Shown: positions 56,804-64,000 of the stretch, in pieces | Layout of the letters: each line of letters begins with the position of its first letter | How positions within the stretch are numbered: the stretch's first letter is position 1 | Origin: Bifidobacterium phasiani | Lineage (GTDB): Bacteria > Actinomycetota > Actinomycetes > Actinomycetales > Bifidobacteriaceae | Reading direction: 5' to 3' | DNA length: 64,000 nucleotides | NCBI RefSeq assembly: GCF_019331775.1 | Contig: NZ_JAHBBD010000010.1 | Span: 26,077 to 90,076 of the forward strand | Notes under the pieces: generated by a model | Databases searched by the model: none | What the model saw: only the letters and a program-made list of their open reading frames with translations | Told to the model about the DNA's origin: nothing | Position numbers and translations under genes: made by a program

Positions 56804-58723
56804 ATGGACCGCAAAGCGATGAAGGCGCGGGCACGGCGGAACCTGAGGCGGCACTATTGGCTGTTCGTCGTCGTCTGCCTGTTCGCCGCGTTCTTCGGCG
56901 TCGAATACACCTCGTCGATCGCCGTCACCGGCGTCCACGACGACGGCACGGGCGTCGTCGTGGACGCCGGGCATCTCGAGTCGATGCTCGGCGACATCGC
57001 GGCCGGAGGCGAGGACGAGGTGCGCGCCGAGGTGGCGCAGCGCGAGCAGGACATCCGCGACAACGACACCAACGCCATGCTCGCCCGTTCCCGCGGCGTG
57101 TTCGCCATGGTGCTCAACTCCTTCTCGTCCGGCAGCATCCTGCTGACCGTCACCGACGCGATCCGCTCGATCCTGCGCTCCTACGACGCCACGGTCGTGC
57201 TGTTGGTGGTCGGCAGCCTCGCGGCCTACATCTTCCTGTGGCTGTTCGTCCAGCAGACCTATCTCATCGTCGCCCGACGCATCGCGCTGGAGGCCCGCAC
57301 CTACGACAGGGTGCCGATGCGCCGCTTCCTGTACCCGATCCAGACCGGCGCCTGGCCGCGCATGGCGTGGACGATGTTCGTCCAGACCGTCTACCTGATG
57401 CTGTGGATGTTCACCATCGTCGGCTTCTTCGTCAAATCGTTCTCCTACACGCTGGTGCCGTACATCATGGCGGAGAACCCCACGCTCACGGCCAACGAGG
57501 CGATCACGCTGTCGCGGCGGATGATGCGCGGGCACAAGTGGGAGTGCTTCGTCGCCGGGCTGTCGTTCCTGGGCTGGCAGGTGCTCAGCGTGCTGACCTT
57601 CGGTCTGGTCGGCGTCTTCTATCTCAACGGATACCAGGCGGCGTTCTTCGCCGAGTACTACGCGTACGTGCGGGCGCAGGCCAAGGAGCGGGGCGTCGAA
57701 GGCACGCAGAAGCTGCGCGACGACGCGCTGTTCGCCCGCCCCGACCCCGCGCTGGTGCACCGCACGTACGCCGACGCGATCGAGGTGATCCGGCAGGTGG
57801 ACGACGACGAGCCGGTCGTCCGGCCGACCGGCTTCGCCGGGCTGCTCAGCGAATGGTTCGGCATCAAGCTGCGGCGCGACGCGGCCGTCGACGCCTGGCA
57901 GCGGCACGAGGCGCGCGTGGCCGCCATCGCGGACGAGCGCGACGTGGTCGAGGGGCGCACCTACCCCGAGCGGCTGGCGCCGGCCGCGATGCGCTTCCGC
58001 GCCGGCACGGTCTCCGGCCCCGGCGCCACGCGCAGCTACACCGTGCTCAACCTGGTCATGATGTTCTTCATCTTCTGCTTCGTCGGCTGGGTCTGGGAGG
58101 TGATCATCGCGTTCATCAACGAGGGCATGTTCGTCAACCGCGGCACCCTGCACGGCCCGTGGCTGCCGATCTACGGCACCGGCGGCCTGGCCATCCTGAT
58201 CCTGCTCAGGAAGCTGCGCTCCCGGCCGGCGCTGGAGTTCGTGGCGGCGATGGCGCTGTGCGGCGCGCTGGAGTACTGCTCGTCGTGGTTCCTGGAGGTC
58301 ACGCACGACGGGCAGCGCTGGTGGGACTACACCGGCTACTTCCTCAACCTCAACGGGCGCATCTGCGCCGAGGGGCTGCTGGCCTTCGGCCTGGGCGGGC
58401 TGGCGATCGTCTACCTGCTGGCGCCCGCGCTGGACGACCTGCTCAACCGCGCGAACACCCGTGCGCTGGCCGTCGCGGCCGTCGTGCTGCTCGTGGCGTA
58501 CTGCTGCGACCAGGCGTACTCGTCCACGCATCCGAACACCGGCGCCGGCGTGACCGACTACCAGGCCGCCGCGCTTCCCGCGGGCGGCGCGGATGCGGTG
58601 GTGGCGGAGGCCACGGCTGCTGACGCGGATGCGTCGAACGCCGTAGGCGGATTGGGAGCCGAGACGGATGCGCTCGTCCGATATGACGTCGTCGCACCGG
58701 CACCGGCGGCCGGGACCCACTGA
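56804..58723 (+). CDS. DUF975 / CmpB-type membrane protein
   Basis: About 639 residues. The N-terminal half matches DUF975 (RARRNLRRHYWLFVVVCLF, then helices and ITLSRRMMRGHKWECF); the C-terminal half is a CmpB-type 'putative ABC transporter permease' domain (FVGWVWEVIIAFINEGMFVNRG, WWDYTGYFLNLNGRI). GAAGGAG precedes the ATG. The second domain alone recurs at 61904-62680. Function unknown. Confidence 0.83.
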   Translation: MDRKAMKARARRNLRRHYWLFVVVCLFAAFFGVEYTSSIAVTGVHDDGTGVVVDAGHLESMLGDIAAGGEDEVRAEVAQREQDIRDNDTNAMLARSRGVFAMVLNSFSSGSILLTVTDAIRSILRSYDATVVLLVVGSLAAYIFLWLFVQQTYLIVARRIALEARTYDRVPMRRFLYPIQTGAWPRMAWTMFVQTVYLMLWMFTIVGFFVKSFSYTLVPYIMAENPTLTANEAITLSRRMMRGHKWECFVAGLSFLGWQVLSVLTFGLVGVFYLNGYQAAFFAEYYAYVRAQAKERGVEGTQKLRDDALFARPDPALVHRTYADAIEVIRQVDDDEPVVRPTGFAGLLSEWFGIKLRRDAAVDAWQRHEARVAAIADERDVVEGRTYPERLAPAAMRFRAGTVSGPGATRSYTVLNLVMMFFIFCFVGWVWEVIIAFINEGMFVNRGTLHGPWLPIYGTGGLAILILLRKLRSRPALEFVAAMALCGALEYCSSWFLEVTHDGQRWWDYTGYFLNLNGRICAEGLLAFGLGGLAIVYLLAPALDDLLNRANTRALAVAAVVLLVAYCCDQAYSSTHPNTGAGVTDYQAAALPAGGADAVVAEATAADADASNAVGGLGAETDALVRYDVVAPAPAAGTH

Positions 58724-58742
58724 GCCACACCACGGATCGACA

Positions 58743-58809
58743 CTCCGGATAATTGTTTTCCGTGATGGAAAGTAATACACTTTCCATCACGGAAAACAAT
58801 TATCCGGAG
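58743..58809. promoter_or_regulatory. 67-base perfect hairpin upstream of the regulator/ABC module
   Basis: Two perfectly complementary 31-base arms (58743-58773 and 58779-58809) around a 5-base loop AATAC. The arms contain TTTTCC/GGAAAA and are AT-rich in a GC-rich region. The right arm ends at CCGGAG; AGAAGGGC directly after it is the ribosome site of the next gene. It may be an operator, a terminator of the upstream gene, or an RNA switch. Confidence 0.85.
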
Positions 58810-58820
58810 AAGGGCTTGCC

Positions 58821-59363
58821 ATGACCACGAACGATATGGAACCGCCCGACGGGGCGGAGATGCTGGCGATGCTTGACAACGACCGCACACGGCTGGCGAT
58901 GCGGACACGCCGTCCCTCATGGTATGCGCCGGCATACGGCGTACTGGTTGCCGCGTTGAATCTGCTGTATTGGGTGTTGGGGATGTCGTTCAACGGGCTC
59001 TATGCGTTCGGACTCGCCCCGACGGCCTTCTATGGGTGCGCGTTGGCCGCGCTCGTCCTGCTGACGATGGCGGTCGCCGCGATGTTGGCAGGCGCCCGAC
59101 GCGCGACGGGTATCGGGATATGGGCGAAGACCCGTTTTCTGCCGGGCAGCCCCGGTAGGAGACGTCAGCGCCGCGCGACGGCCCAGGCCATCGCGTCTTT
59201 GGTTCTCGTGCAATACGGCAGCGCGGCAGTGGACTTTGCATTGGGCTACATGACCGTGTCATGGATCTGGCCAGTTGCGGTCGCCGTCGTCGGAGCCGCG
59301 ATGTCCGCGATGCTGCTGCGTCACTTCGACCGGCAGGACCTGCGGCTGGCCGAGCAGGGGTGA
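58821..59363 (+). CDS. Four-helix membrane protein of unknown function
   Basis: A 180-residue integral membrane protein with helices near residues 35-55, 68-90, 122-145 and 150-168, and a cytoplasmic loop rich in Arg. AGAAGGG lies before the ATG. It leads a module with a winged-helix regulator and two ABC genes (gaps of a few bases), and a similar pair of membrane gene plus regulator is common in actinobacteria. Its function may be sensing or supporting the transporter. Confidence 0.75.
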   Translation: MTTNDMEPPDGAEMLAMLDNDRTRLAMRTRRPSWYAPAYGVLVAALNLLYWVLGMSFNGLYAFGLAPTAFYGCALAALVLLTMAVAAMLAGARRATGIGIWAKTRFLPGSPGRRRQRRATAQAIASLVLVQYGSAAVDFALGYMTVSWIWPVAVAVVGAAMSAMLLRHFDRQDLRLAEQG

Positions 59364-59367
59364 CATC

Positions 59368-59676
59368 ATGAACACGGACGATTCGCCGCAGTTCGACGAG
59401 ATCATCCACGCACCGATACGGCTTCGGATCTGCGGATTGCTGTACACCTACTCCCCCATGCGCTTCGACGTGGTCCGCGACACGTTGGAGATCAGTGACG
59501 CCACATGTTCGAAGCATCTGAAGGTCCTCGCCGAACACGGGTATGTGGTCCTGGACAAGAAGGCCGGCGACGACCGTGGCTACCGCCTCACATGGGCACG
59601 CATGACCGGAGAGGGCCGCCGCGCCTTCGAACGGCATGTCGCGGCGTTGCGTCGTATCACCGCCGGAGAGGTCTGA
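59368..59676 (+). CDS. Winged-helix transcriptional regulator (HTH_34/ArsR-like)
   Basis: A 102-residue regulator: FDEIIHAPIRLRICGLLYTY, then the recognition part SDATCSKHLKVLAEHGYVVL and wing DDRGYRLTWARMT. This matches the small HTH_34 family. It starts 4 bases after the previous stop, with GGGG upstream, and probably controls its module through the hairpin at 58743-58809. Confidence 0.87.
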   Translation: MNTDDSPQFDEIIHAPIRLRICGLLYTYSPMRFDVVRDTLEISDATCSKHLKVLAEHGYVVLDKKAGDDRGYRLTWARMTGEGRRAFERHVAALRRITAGEV

Positions 59677-59698
59677 AACCAGGGGCTGGAGGCCCATC

Positions 59699-61141
59699 AT
59701 GAGGGCGATCCTCTACAGAAATCTTCATCTGTTGAGACACAGCAGGGCGTTGCCGATCGTCATCGCATTGTGGCTGCTGCCATCGGCGCTGGCGATTCTG
59801 ATGCGTGCCGCATCCCGATCGACCGCGACCACGGCCATCGATGCCTGTTTGATGATTCCGGTAGCGACGCTGGCCCCGACGCTCATGCAGGAGACGGTTC
59901 GTGGTGACGTCGAAGACGGCACCGACGTCACCGTCCACTGTTCGGGCATCGGCGCCGGCCCATATCTGGCGGGGCAGATCCTTACCGTATTGGCGCCTGC
60001 GGCCACCGCGTACCCGCCGATCGCCCTCAGCGCCGGCATACCAGGACCCGGTGTCATGGCAGATGTATCAGCACTGTCCATCGCGGCGCTGGCCGGCATC
60101 GCTGCGGTGGCGGCCGTCGGTACCATCACCGGCAGCAACGGCATCGCATCCATCCTCGCCGGCATGGCACCCCCGGCCATTGCCATCATGCTGCGCCGGA
60201 TGGCACCCAACGTGCCGTCGTGGACGGTCGTCATGCCGGCGCTCGCGGCAGCCGCCATATCGATGGCGGCAATCACCGTCGCCGCCAGACACCGCCATGC
60301 GAACACCTTGCGGCCATCGGCCGGACGGCCGCAAGGCACCGTCACCGAACCGGCCCCACACGAAGGAGCTGCCATGTGCGGTTCAGACATCACCGCGGTC
60401 TCGGTGCGCAATGTCACATTCGGCTATTCGCGCCACGTCACTGTGCTCGACCATATCAATCTCGATATCCCACAAGGACAATCGCTCGCCATACTCGGGT
60501 CCAACGGGGTCGGCAAGACGACGCTGTTCCGCATCATCACCGGTATGCTTCGGCCGGATGAGGGAGAAGCGGTCATCGATGCCGACGCCGTCGGCGATAT
60601 GCGCGGCGTGTTCATGCTCGCCGACGGCGACGGCCTGTCCTCGGCGCTGACGATCCGAGAGAACATCGTCTTCCGTTCCATGCTATTCGGCACGTCGGGA
60701 AGCCCGAACCGAATCGAGTCCGGGAGGATGGAACAAGAACCGTTGGTTCACGCATTCGGCCTCGCCGACCATCTTGACGACAGGGTGTCCGAATTGTCCA
60801 GCGGCATGCGCAGACGCGCGGGCATCGCTGCCGGCATGCTGTTCAAACCTCGGCTCATCATGCTGGACGAGCCGACGAACATGGTCGACCCGGGTACCCG
60901 TGACCTGCTGATCGAAATGATCGGTCAGCTCGGCGAGGCCGGGTGCACGGTACTGACCATCACACATGATCTCGACTACTGCTGGCGCACCGCCGACCGC
61001 GTGATCCGTCTCGGTCACGGAACCGTGACTCTCGACCGGCGCCTTGACGAATTTGCCGACTATGACGCGTTCAAATCATCGGTGGACGCCGATGGGTCCC
61101 CCGATACACATCACGTCGATTTCGGGTTCGGACGTTCATAG
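59699..61141 (+). CDS. Permease-ATPase fusion of an ABC transporter
   Basis: A single 480-residue reading frame. Residues 1-~200 contain membrane helices (ALPIVIALWLLPSALAIL and others) of an ABC-2-type permease; residues ~226-480 are an ABC ATPase with Walker A GSNGVGKTT, signature ELSSGMRRRAGIA, Walker B RLIMLDEPTNMVD and ITHD. There is no stop between them, but an AAGGAG ribosome site followed by an ATG (60374) sits at the junction, so the ATPase may also be made alone. GGAGG precedes the first ATG. A fused exporter-type half transporter, or the trace of a lost stop codon. Confidence 0.85.
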   Translation: MRAILYRNLHLLRHSRALPIVIALWLLPSALAILMRAASRSTATTAIDACLMIPVATLAPTLMQETVRGDVEDGTDVTVHCSGIGAGPYLAGQILTVLAPAATAYPPIALSAGIPGPGVMADVSALSIAALAGIAAVAAVGTITGSNGIASILAGMAPPAIAIMLRRMAPNVPSWTVVMPALAAAAISMAAITVAARHRHANTLRPSAGRPQGTVTEPAPHEGAAMCGSDITAVSVRNVTFGYSRHVTVLDHINLDIPQGQSLAILGSNGVGKTTLFRIITGMLRPDEGEAVIDADAVGDMRGVFMLADGDGLSSALTIRENIVFRSMLFGTSGSPNRIESGRMEQEPLVHAFGLADHLDDRVSELSSGMRRRAGIAAGMLFKPRLIMLDEPTNMVDPGTRDLLIEMIGQLGEAGCTVLTITHDLDYCWRTADRVIRLGHGTVTLDRRLDEFADYDAFKSSVDADGSPDTHHVDFGFGRS

Positions 61142-61152
61142 GGAGGAATGAG

Positions 61153-61923
61153 ATGAAAGCAGTCATCTGGTACGACTGGCGATTGTGCCGGCGTAGCGCG
61201 GCATTCTGGCTGACGGCAATCGTCTCTCCCGTCGCAATCGCCCTGCTATCGCTGCAGGGGGCGCTGGTCTGCGACGGCCATGTCTTCGCCTCAGTGTTCG
61301 ATCTTTGCTACGGCATTCCGGCATGCGGGTGGGTATCGGCCCTGGTGGTGGTGATGCATTCGCTAGGCGCATCGGACGGCCACCATGGACAACGGCTGAA
61401 TCGCTTCATGGAGGAAGCCTATCGGGAATCAGGACGTCCGATGGTCGGGATGTTGCTGGCGCATACGGTGTTGCCGCTTGCGGCATCCGTCCCGATGACG
61501 ATGCTGTTCGTCGCATGCCATCTGTGCTGGGGCTTCATCGACATGAACGATCTGGGCTCCCCCGCGGCCTGGTGCGGATACGGCTGCACAGTGCTCACCA
61601 TCCTGTTCACGACCGCTCTCGCGACGCTTGCGACGGCCAGGAACACCGAGGGACTGATCGGCATTCTGATGCTGGCGGCGCTGCCCATCCCGGCGGTAAC
61701 GACCGGGGTCATCATCAGCATCGCCTTCGATCGCGCCGCCGTCGTCATCATCGCGACGATACTCATCGCCGCCGTCCTGGTCGGCATTGCGGCGACGATC
61801 TACCAGCACCGCTATGTCACGACGCTGCGATTCAGGACCGTTCCCGGACACCGGAAACACCTGTCCCGAATATGTCATGACCATTCCGCGAAAAACAAAA
61901 CCGTTACCCGTGACGGCGCATGA
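61153..61923 (+). CDS. ABC-2-type membrane protein
   Basis: A 256-residue protein with six hydrophobic segments (AFWLTAIVSPVAIALLSL, GWVSALVVVMH, ...), starting 11 bases after the fusion gene with GGGAGG upstream. It is the second permease of the module. Its 3' end overlaps the end of the convergent CmpB gene by 20 bases. Confidence 0.8.
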   Translation: MKAVIWYDWRLCRRSAAFWLTAIVSPVAIALLSLQGALVCDGHVFASVFDLCYGIPACGWVSALVVVMHSLGASDGHHGQRLNRFMEEAYRESGRPMVGMLLAHTVLPLAASVPMTMLFVACHLCWGFIDMNDLGSPAAWCGYGCTVLTILFTTALATLATARNTEGLIGILMLAALPIPAVTTGVIISIAFDRAAVVIIATILIAAVLVGIAATIYQHRYVTTLRFRTVPGHRKHLSRICHDHSAKNKTVTRDGA

Positions 61924-62680
61924 GCTCGCGGATCGTCTCCAGCACCCGGTCGTGGTTCATCGACTTCAGGTGCGGGAAGGCGTCGATCATGCGCTGCTGC
62001 TGGCGGTTGAGCACATGGGAGGCCGCGTCGCGCAGATGCCCCAGGATCTCCTGCGAGGATTCCGCCCAGCCGCGCGCCCTCTCGGCGAGCGCGTCGCGCC
62101 CCCACTGCCAGTTGTCTCCGGCCTTCGCCGCGTAGCCCTGCACCAGGGCGGTGAAGGCCGCGAGGTTCTCGTCGAAATGGGCGATGCCGGCGACCGTGAC
62201 CGCCAGGTCGATCGCCAGCAGCAGTGCGAACACGACGGCCAGCGTATGCACTGCCGGGAGCGGCACCAACGCGGTCCAACGCTCGACCTGCGGCTGGATG
62301 TACCGCACGATCACCACGCCGCCGACGCCGAACACCGCCGCGGCCGGCAGGCAGATGCGCCCGTTGAGGTTCAGAGGGAAGTCGGAGTAGTCCCACCACC
62401 GTGCGTGGAACAGCCGCTCCATCGCCCACGAGGTGACGTACTCCAGAACGCTGGCGCCCGCGGCGGCGATCAGGAACAACGCCACAGGCCGGTCGGCGAG
62501 CGGCGAAAGCAGCAGGTCGGCGAGCACGGCGCCCACGCCGTAGATCGGGCAGACCGGCCCGTTGAGGAAGCCTCGGTTCACCCAGCGGCGCTCCTGCACG
62601 GAGACGAGGATCGACTCGTACACCCAGCCGAGGAACGAGTAGAGCAGGAACCACAGGAACACCTGCGCGAGGGCGGTCAT
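61904..62680 (-). CDS. CmpB-type 'putative ABC transporter permease'
   Basis: A 258-residue membrane protein: FLLYSFLGWVYESILVSVQERRWVNRG, NGPVCPIYGVGA, and HARWWDYSDFPLNLNGRICL. It matches the C-terminal half of 56804-58723. Its ATG overlaps the stop of the HD-domain gene (ATGA). Function unknown. Confidence 0.85.
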   Translation of the reverse strand: MTALAQVFLWFLLYSFLGWVYESILVSVQERRWVNRGFLNGPVCPIYGVGAVLADLLLSPLADRPVALFLIAAAGASVLEYVTSWAMERLFHARWWDYSDFPLNLNGRICLPAAAVFGVGGVVIVRYIQPQVERWTALVPLPAVHTLAVVFALLLAIDLAVTVAGIAHFDENLAAFTALVQGYAAKAGDNWQWGRDALAERARGWAESSQEILGHLRDAASHVLNRQQQRMIDAFPHLKSMNHDRVLETIRELMRRHG

Positions 62681-63183
62681 CGCGCGCCGCCCCGATGCCG
62701 CGGCGGCCGGCGGAACCGGTCCGGCGACAGCGTCTCCCGGGTCGCGCTCACCTTGTCGGCCACCGTCACCAGGTAGCCCTCGAGGTAGCGCGGCGGCACC
62801 GGCGTCAACGGGAACATGTGCCGTGCGATGCTGTCGCGCTCGACGGGGTTGAGGTCGCCGAAGTCGCGCATCGCGTTGTCCAGCGCGGCCCGGCCGTGCG
62901 TGAATCCGTGCAGCCGGTGGGCGCCGCCGTCCCAGTCATGCCAGTCGTACAGGAAGTAGTCGTGCAGCAGGGCGGCGCGGACCAGCGAGCGCGCGTCCAC
63001 GCGACGCCACAGCCGCAGCCGGTCCGCGAGCCAGACCGCCATGCACGCCACGCGGATCGAATGGGCGAACGTGGTGACCGCGCCGTGCTGGTAGCAGCGA
63101 CGTTCGATGGCCATGTTGTCGTGTTCGATGATCTCCCGGCCGTGCGTGTGGACGAGTATGCGGATCTGCCGTCGTGTCAGCAT
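62677..63183 (-). CDS. HD-domain protein
   Basis: About 168 residues with H..HD...D metal motifs: HGAVTTFAHSIRVA near residue 33, and AALLHDYFLYDWHDWD near residue 70. The family is a metal-dependent phosphohydrolase-type domain of unknown substrate. The ATG at 63181-63183 has GGGGAG about 9 bases upstream; an in-frame ATG 75 bases upstream is less likely. It is coupled to the CmpB gene, a pairing seen in several Firmicutes and Actinobacteria. Confidence 0.85.
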   Translation of the reverse strand: MLTRRQIRILVHTHGREIIEHDNMAIERRCYQHGAVTTFAHSIRVACMAVWLADRLRLWRRVDARSLVRAALLHDYFLYDWHDWDGGAHRLHGFTHGRAALDNAMRDFGDLNPVERDSIARHMFPLTPVPPRYLEGYLVTVADKVSATRETLSPDRFRRPPRHRGGAR

Positions 63184-63310
63184 CGCGGGCACTCCCCGGT
63201 TAATCGGACAATGCTGCCCTACCTGTCTTGTTTCTCTCCCGATTGTAGGGGACGTCATGACGGCATGCCCTCATCCGGGCGAATGAATTCACCCACCGGA
63301 CGCGCTCCGG

Positions 63311-63877
63311 TCATTGTCGCGGGCGGTCCGGCTGCGGCGGTCGGGCGTGGACCTTGGCGCTCATATGCCCGATCTCGACCTTCCACACCGTGACGGCGCG
63401 CACCTGCGCGTCGGTGAACGCGGCGTCGGCGACGCCGGCCTGCTGGGCCATCAGCCGCTGCAGGCCCAGGCGGCGCTCCCCCATGTCCTCGACGATGGAG
63501 GCGGTGCCCGTGGCCACGACCGAGCGGAACGCCTCGCCCCAGGCGCACCAGGTGCGCCCCTCGATCGGCTCGCAATCGGTCCGCATCGATACGGCGACGG
63601 CGAGCGCGTTGCCCGCCGCCCGGATCGCGTCGAGCTTGCGCCCGTGAGCCGCGGAGTGGCAGTACAGCGTGGGCAGGCCGTCCGGGCGCATGACGTACCC
63701 GAAGTTCAGCGGCACGAGCGTCAGCCCCTCCGCGTCGTTGTAGGCCATGGTCATGATCCGGCAGTCGGCGATGATGCGCTCGATCGCCGCGGGGTCGGAC
63801 ACCTCGCGGTCGGCCCGCCTCATGCGCCGATGCGCGCCCGGCACCGTCCGCTCGTCGTCGCGTCGCGTCGTTTTCAC
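63311..63877 (-). CDS. Pyridoxamine 5'-phosphate oxidase-like (NimA-type) protein
   Basis: About 188 residues of the flavin split-barrel group: VSDPAAIERIIADCRIMTMA, VPLNFGYVMRPDGLPTLYCH, and a C-terminal VWKVEIGHMSAK. The GTG at 63875-63877 has GGGAAGG just upstream, and this ribosome site lies only a few bases from the end of the insertion sequence. An ATG at 63821-63823 is an alternative start. The insertion may have changed its promoter. Confidence 0.8.
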   Translation of the reverse strand: MKTTRRDDERTVPGAHRRMRRADREVSDPAAIERIIADCRIMTMAYNDAEGLTLVPLNFGYVMRPDGLPTLYCHSAAHGRKLDAIRAAGNALAVAVSMRTDCEPIEGRTWCAWGEAFRSVVATGTASIVEDMGERRLGLQRLMAQQAGVADAAFTDAQVRAVTVWKVEIGHMSAKVHARPPQPDRPRQ

Positions 63878-63889
63878 GCCTTCCCGGTT

Positions 63890-64000
63890 TCAATTTGTGA
63901 GTGCAACACCTGTCTTCGGGTGGTTTCGGTATGATGCTATCTCCTCGAGCTCGTGCTGCCAAACCTCGTTGGGTGTCTTGTAGCCGAGGACGCGCATGGG
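63890..64000 (-). mobile_element. 3' end of an insertion sequence transposase (probably IS30 family)
   Basis: The last 35 codons of a transposase enter from the right edge: MRVLGYKTPNEVWQHELEEI then ASYRNHPKTGVALTN and a TGA at 63890-63892. The LGYKTPNEV string is typical of IS30/IS3 transposase C-termini. The stop lies within GTTGCACTCACAAATTGAAAC, which looks like a terminal inverted repeat, so the element ends near 63885-63890. The family assignment is by recall. Confidence 0.7.

Overview
The window is GC-rich DNA (roughly two thirds G+C by eye), densely packed, with ATGA/GTGA stop-start overlaps and many GTG/TTG starts. Gene content and order point to an actinobacterium, most likely a Bifidobacterium: tsaE-holA-comEC-comEA-leuS, a histidine phosphatase-rsfS-glmU-(tRNA-Gln)-prs cluster, proA-nadD, tlyA-nadK-recN, an RG-rich/TPR protein next to tyrS, and CmpB-type membrane proteins. 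Species cannot be assigned from the sequence alone.

Layout. 1-11 kb: the start of a sensor kinase and its OmpR-type response regulator, then tsaE, holA, comEC, comEA, leuS, an amino-acid-type solute-binding lipoprotein and corA, all on the minus strand. 11-15 kb: a histidine phosphatase and a DUF5696-like putative glycoside hydrolase (minus), then a deoxyinosine-type DNA glycosylase (plus). 15-18 kb: a YtrA-type GntR regulator / ABC ATPase / permease operon behind a palindromic operator. 18-31 kb is an accessory stretch: an ANT(6)-like adenylyltransferase, an orphan degenerate response regulator, an S10 peptidase, a LURP-one protein, a SnoaL-fold protein coupled to an AAA ATPase, a flavin split-barrel protein, a VanZ-RDD fusion, a MagIII-like DNA glycosylase, several small membrane-anchored unknowns, non-coding stretches with perfect inverted repeats, and two identical tRNA-Ala genes.

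30-41 kb returns to core functions: a Ser/Gly/Thr-rich membrane protein, a DUF1287 protein, a second histidine phosphatase, rsfS, glmU, tRNA-Gln, prs, nadD, a conserved unknown, proA and thrC. 41-44.3 kb is a second GntR/ABC module with two permeases, paralogous in design to the first. 44-56.6 kb holds a HAD phosphatase, recN, nadK, the KtrB/KtrA potassium system, a cysteine-rich bactofilin-like protein, tlyA, a NagD-type HAD protein, the RG-rich TPR protein and tyrS. 56.8-64 kb has a DUF975/CmpB membrane protein; then a regulator/ABC module that begins with a 67-base perfect hairpin and contains an in-frame permease-ATPase fusion; a second CmpB protein with an HD protein; a flavin split-barrel protein; and the 3' end of an insertion sequence (probably IS30-like) at the right edge.

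How the genes work together. The core clusters cover DNA replication and repair (holA, recN, two glycosylases), tRNA charging and modification (leuS, tyrS, tsaE), cell-wall precursors (glmU), PRPP and NAD(P) synthesis (prs, nadD, nadK), Pro/Thr synthesis, and K+/Mg2+ transport. Three small self-contained ABC transporter modules, each with its own DNA-binding regulator and palindromic control site, are the most distinctive theme. The hairpin-led module at 58.7-61.9 kb is the best candidate for something not well described.
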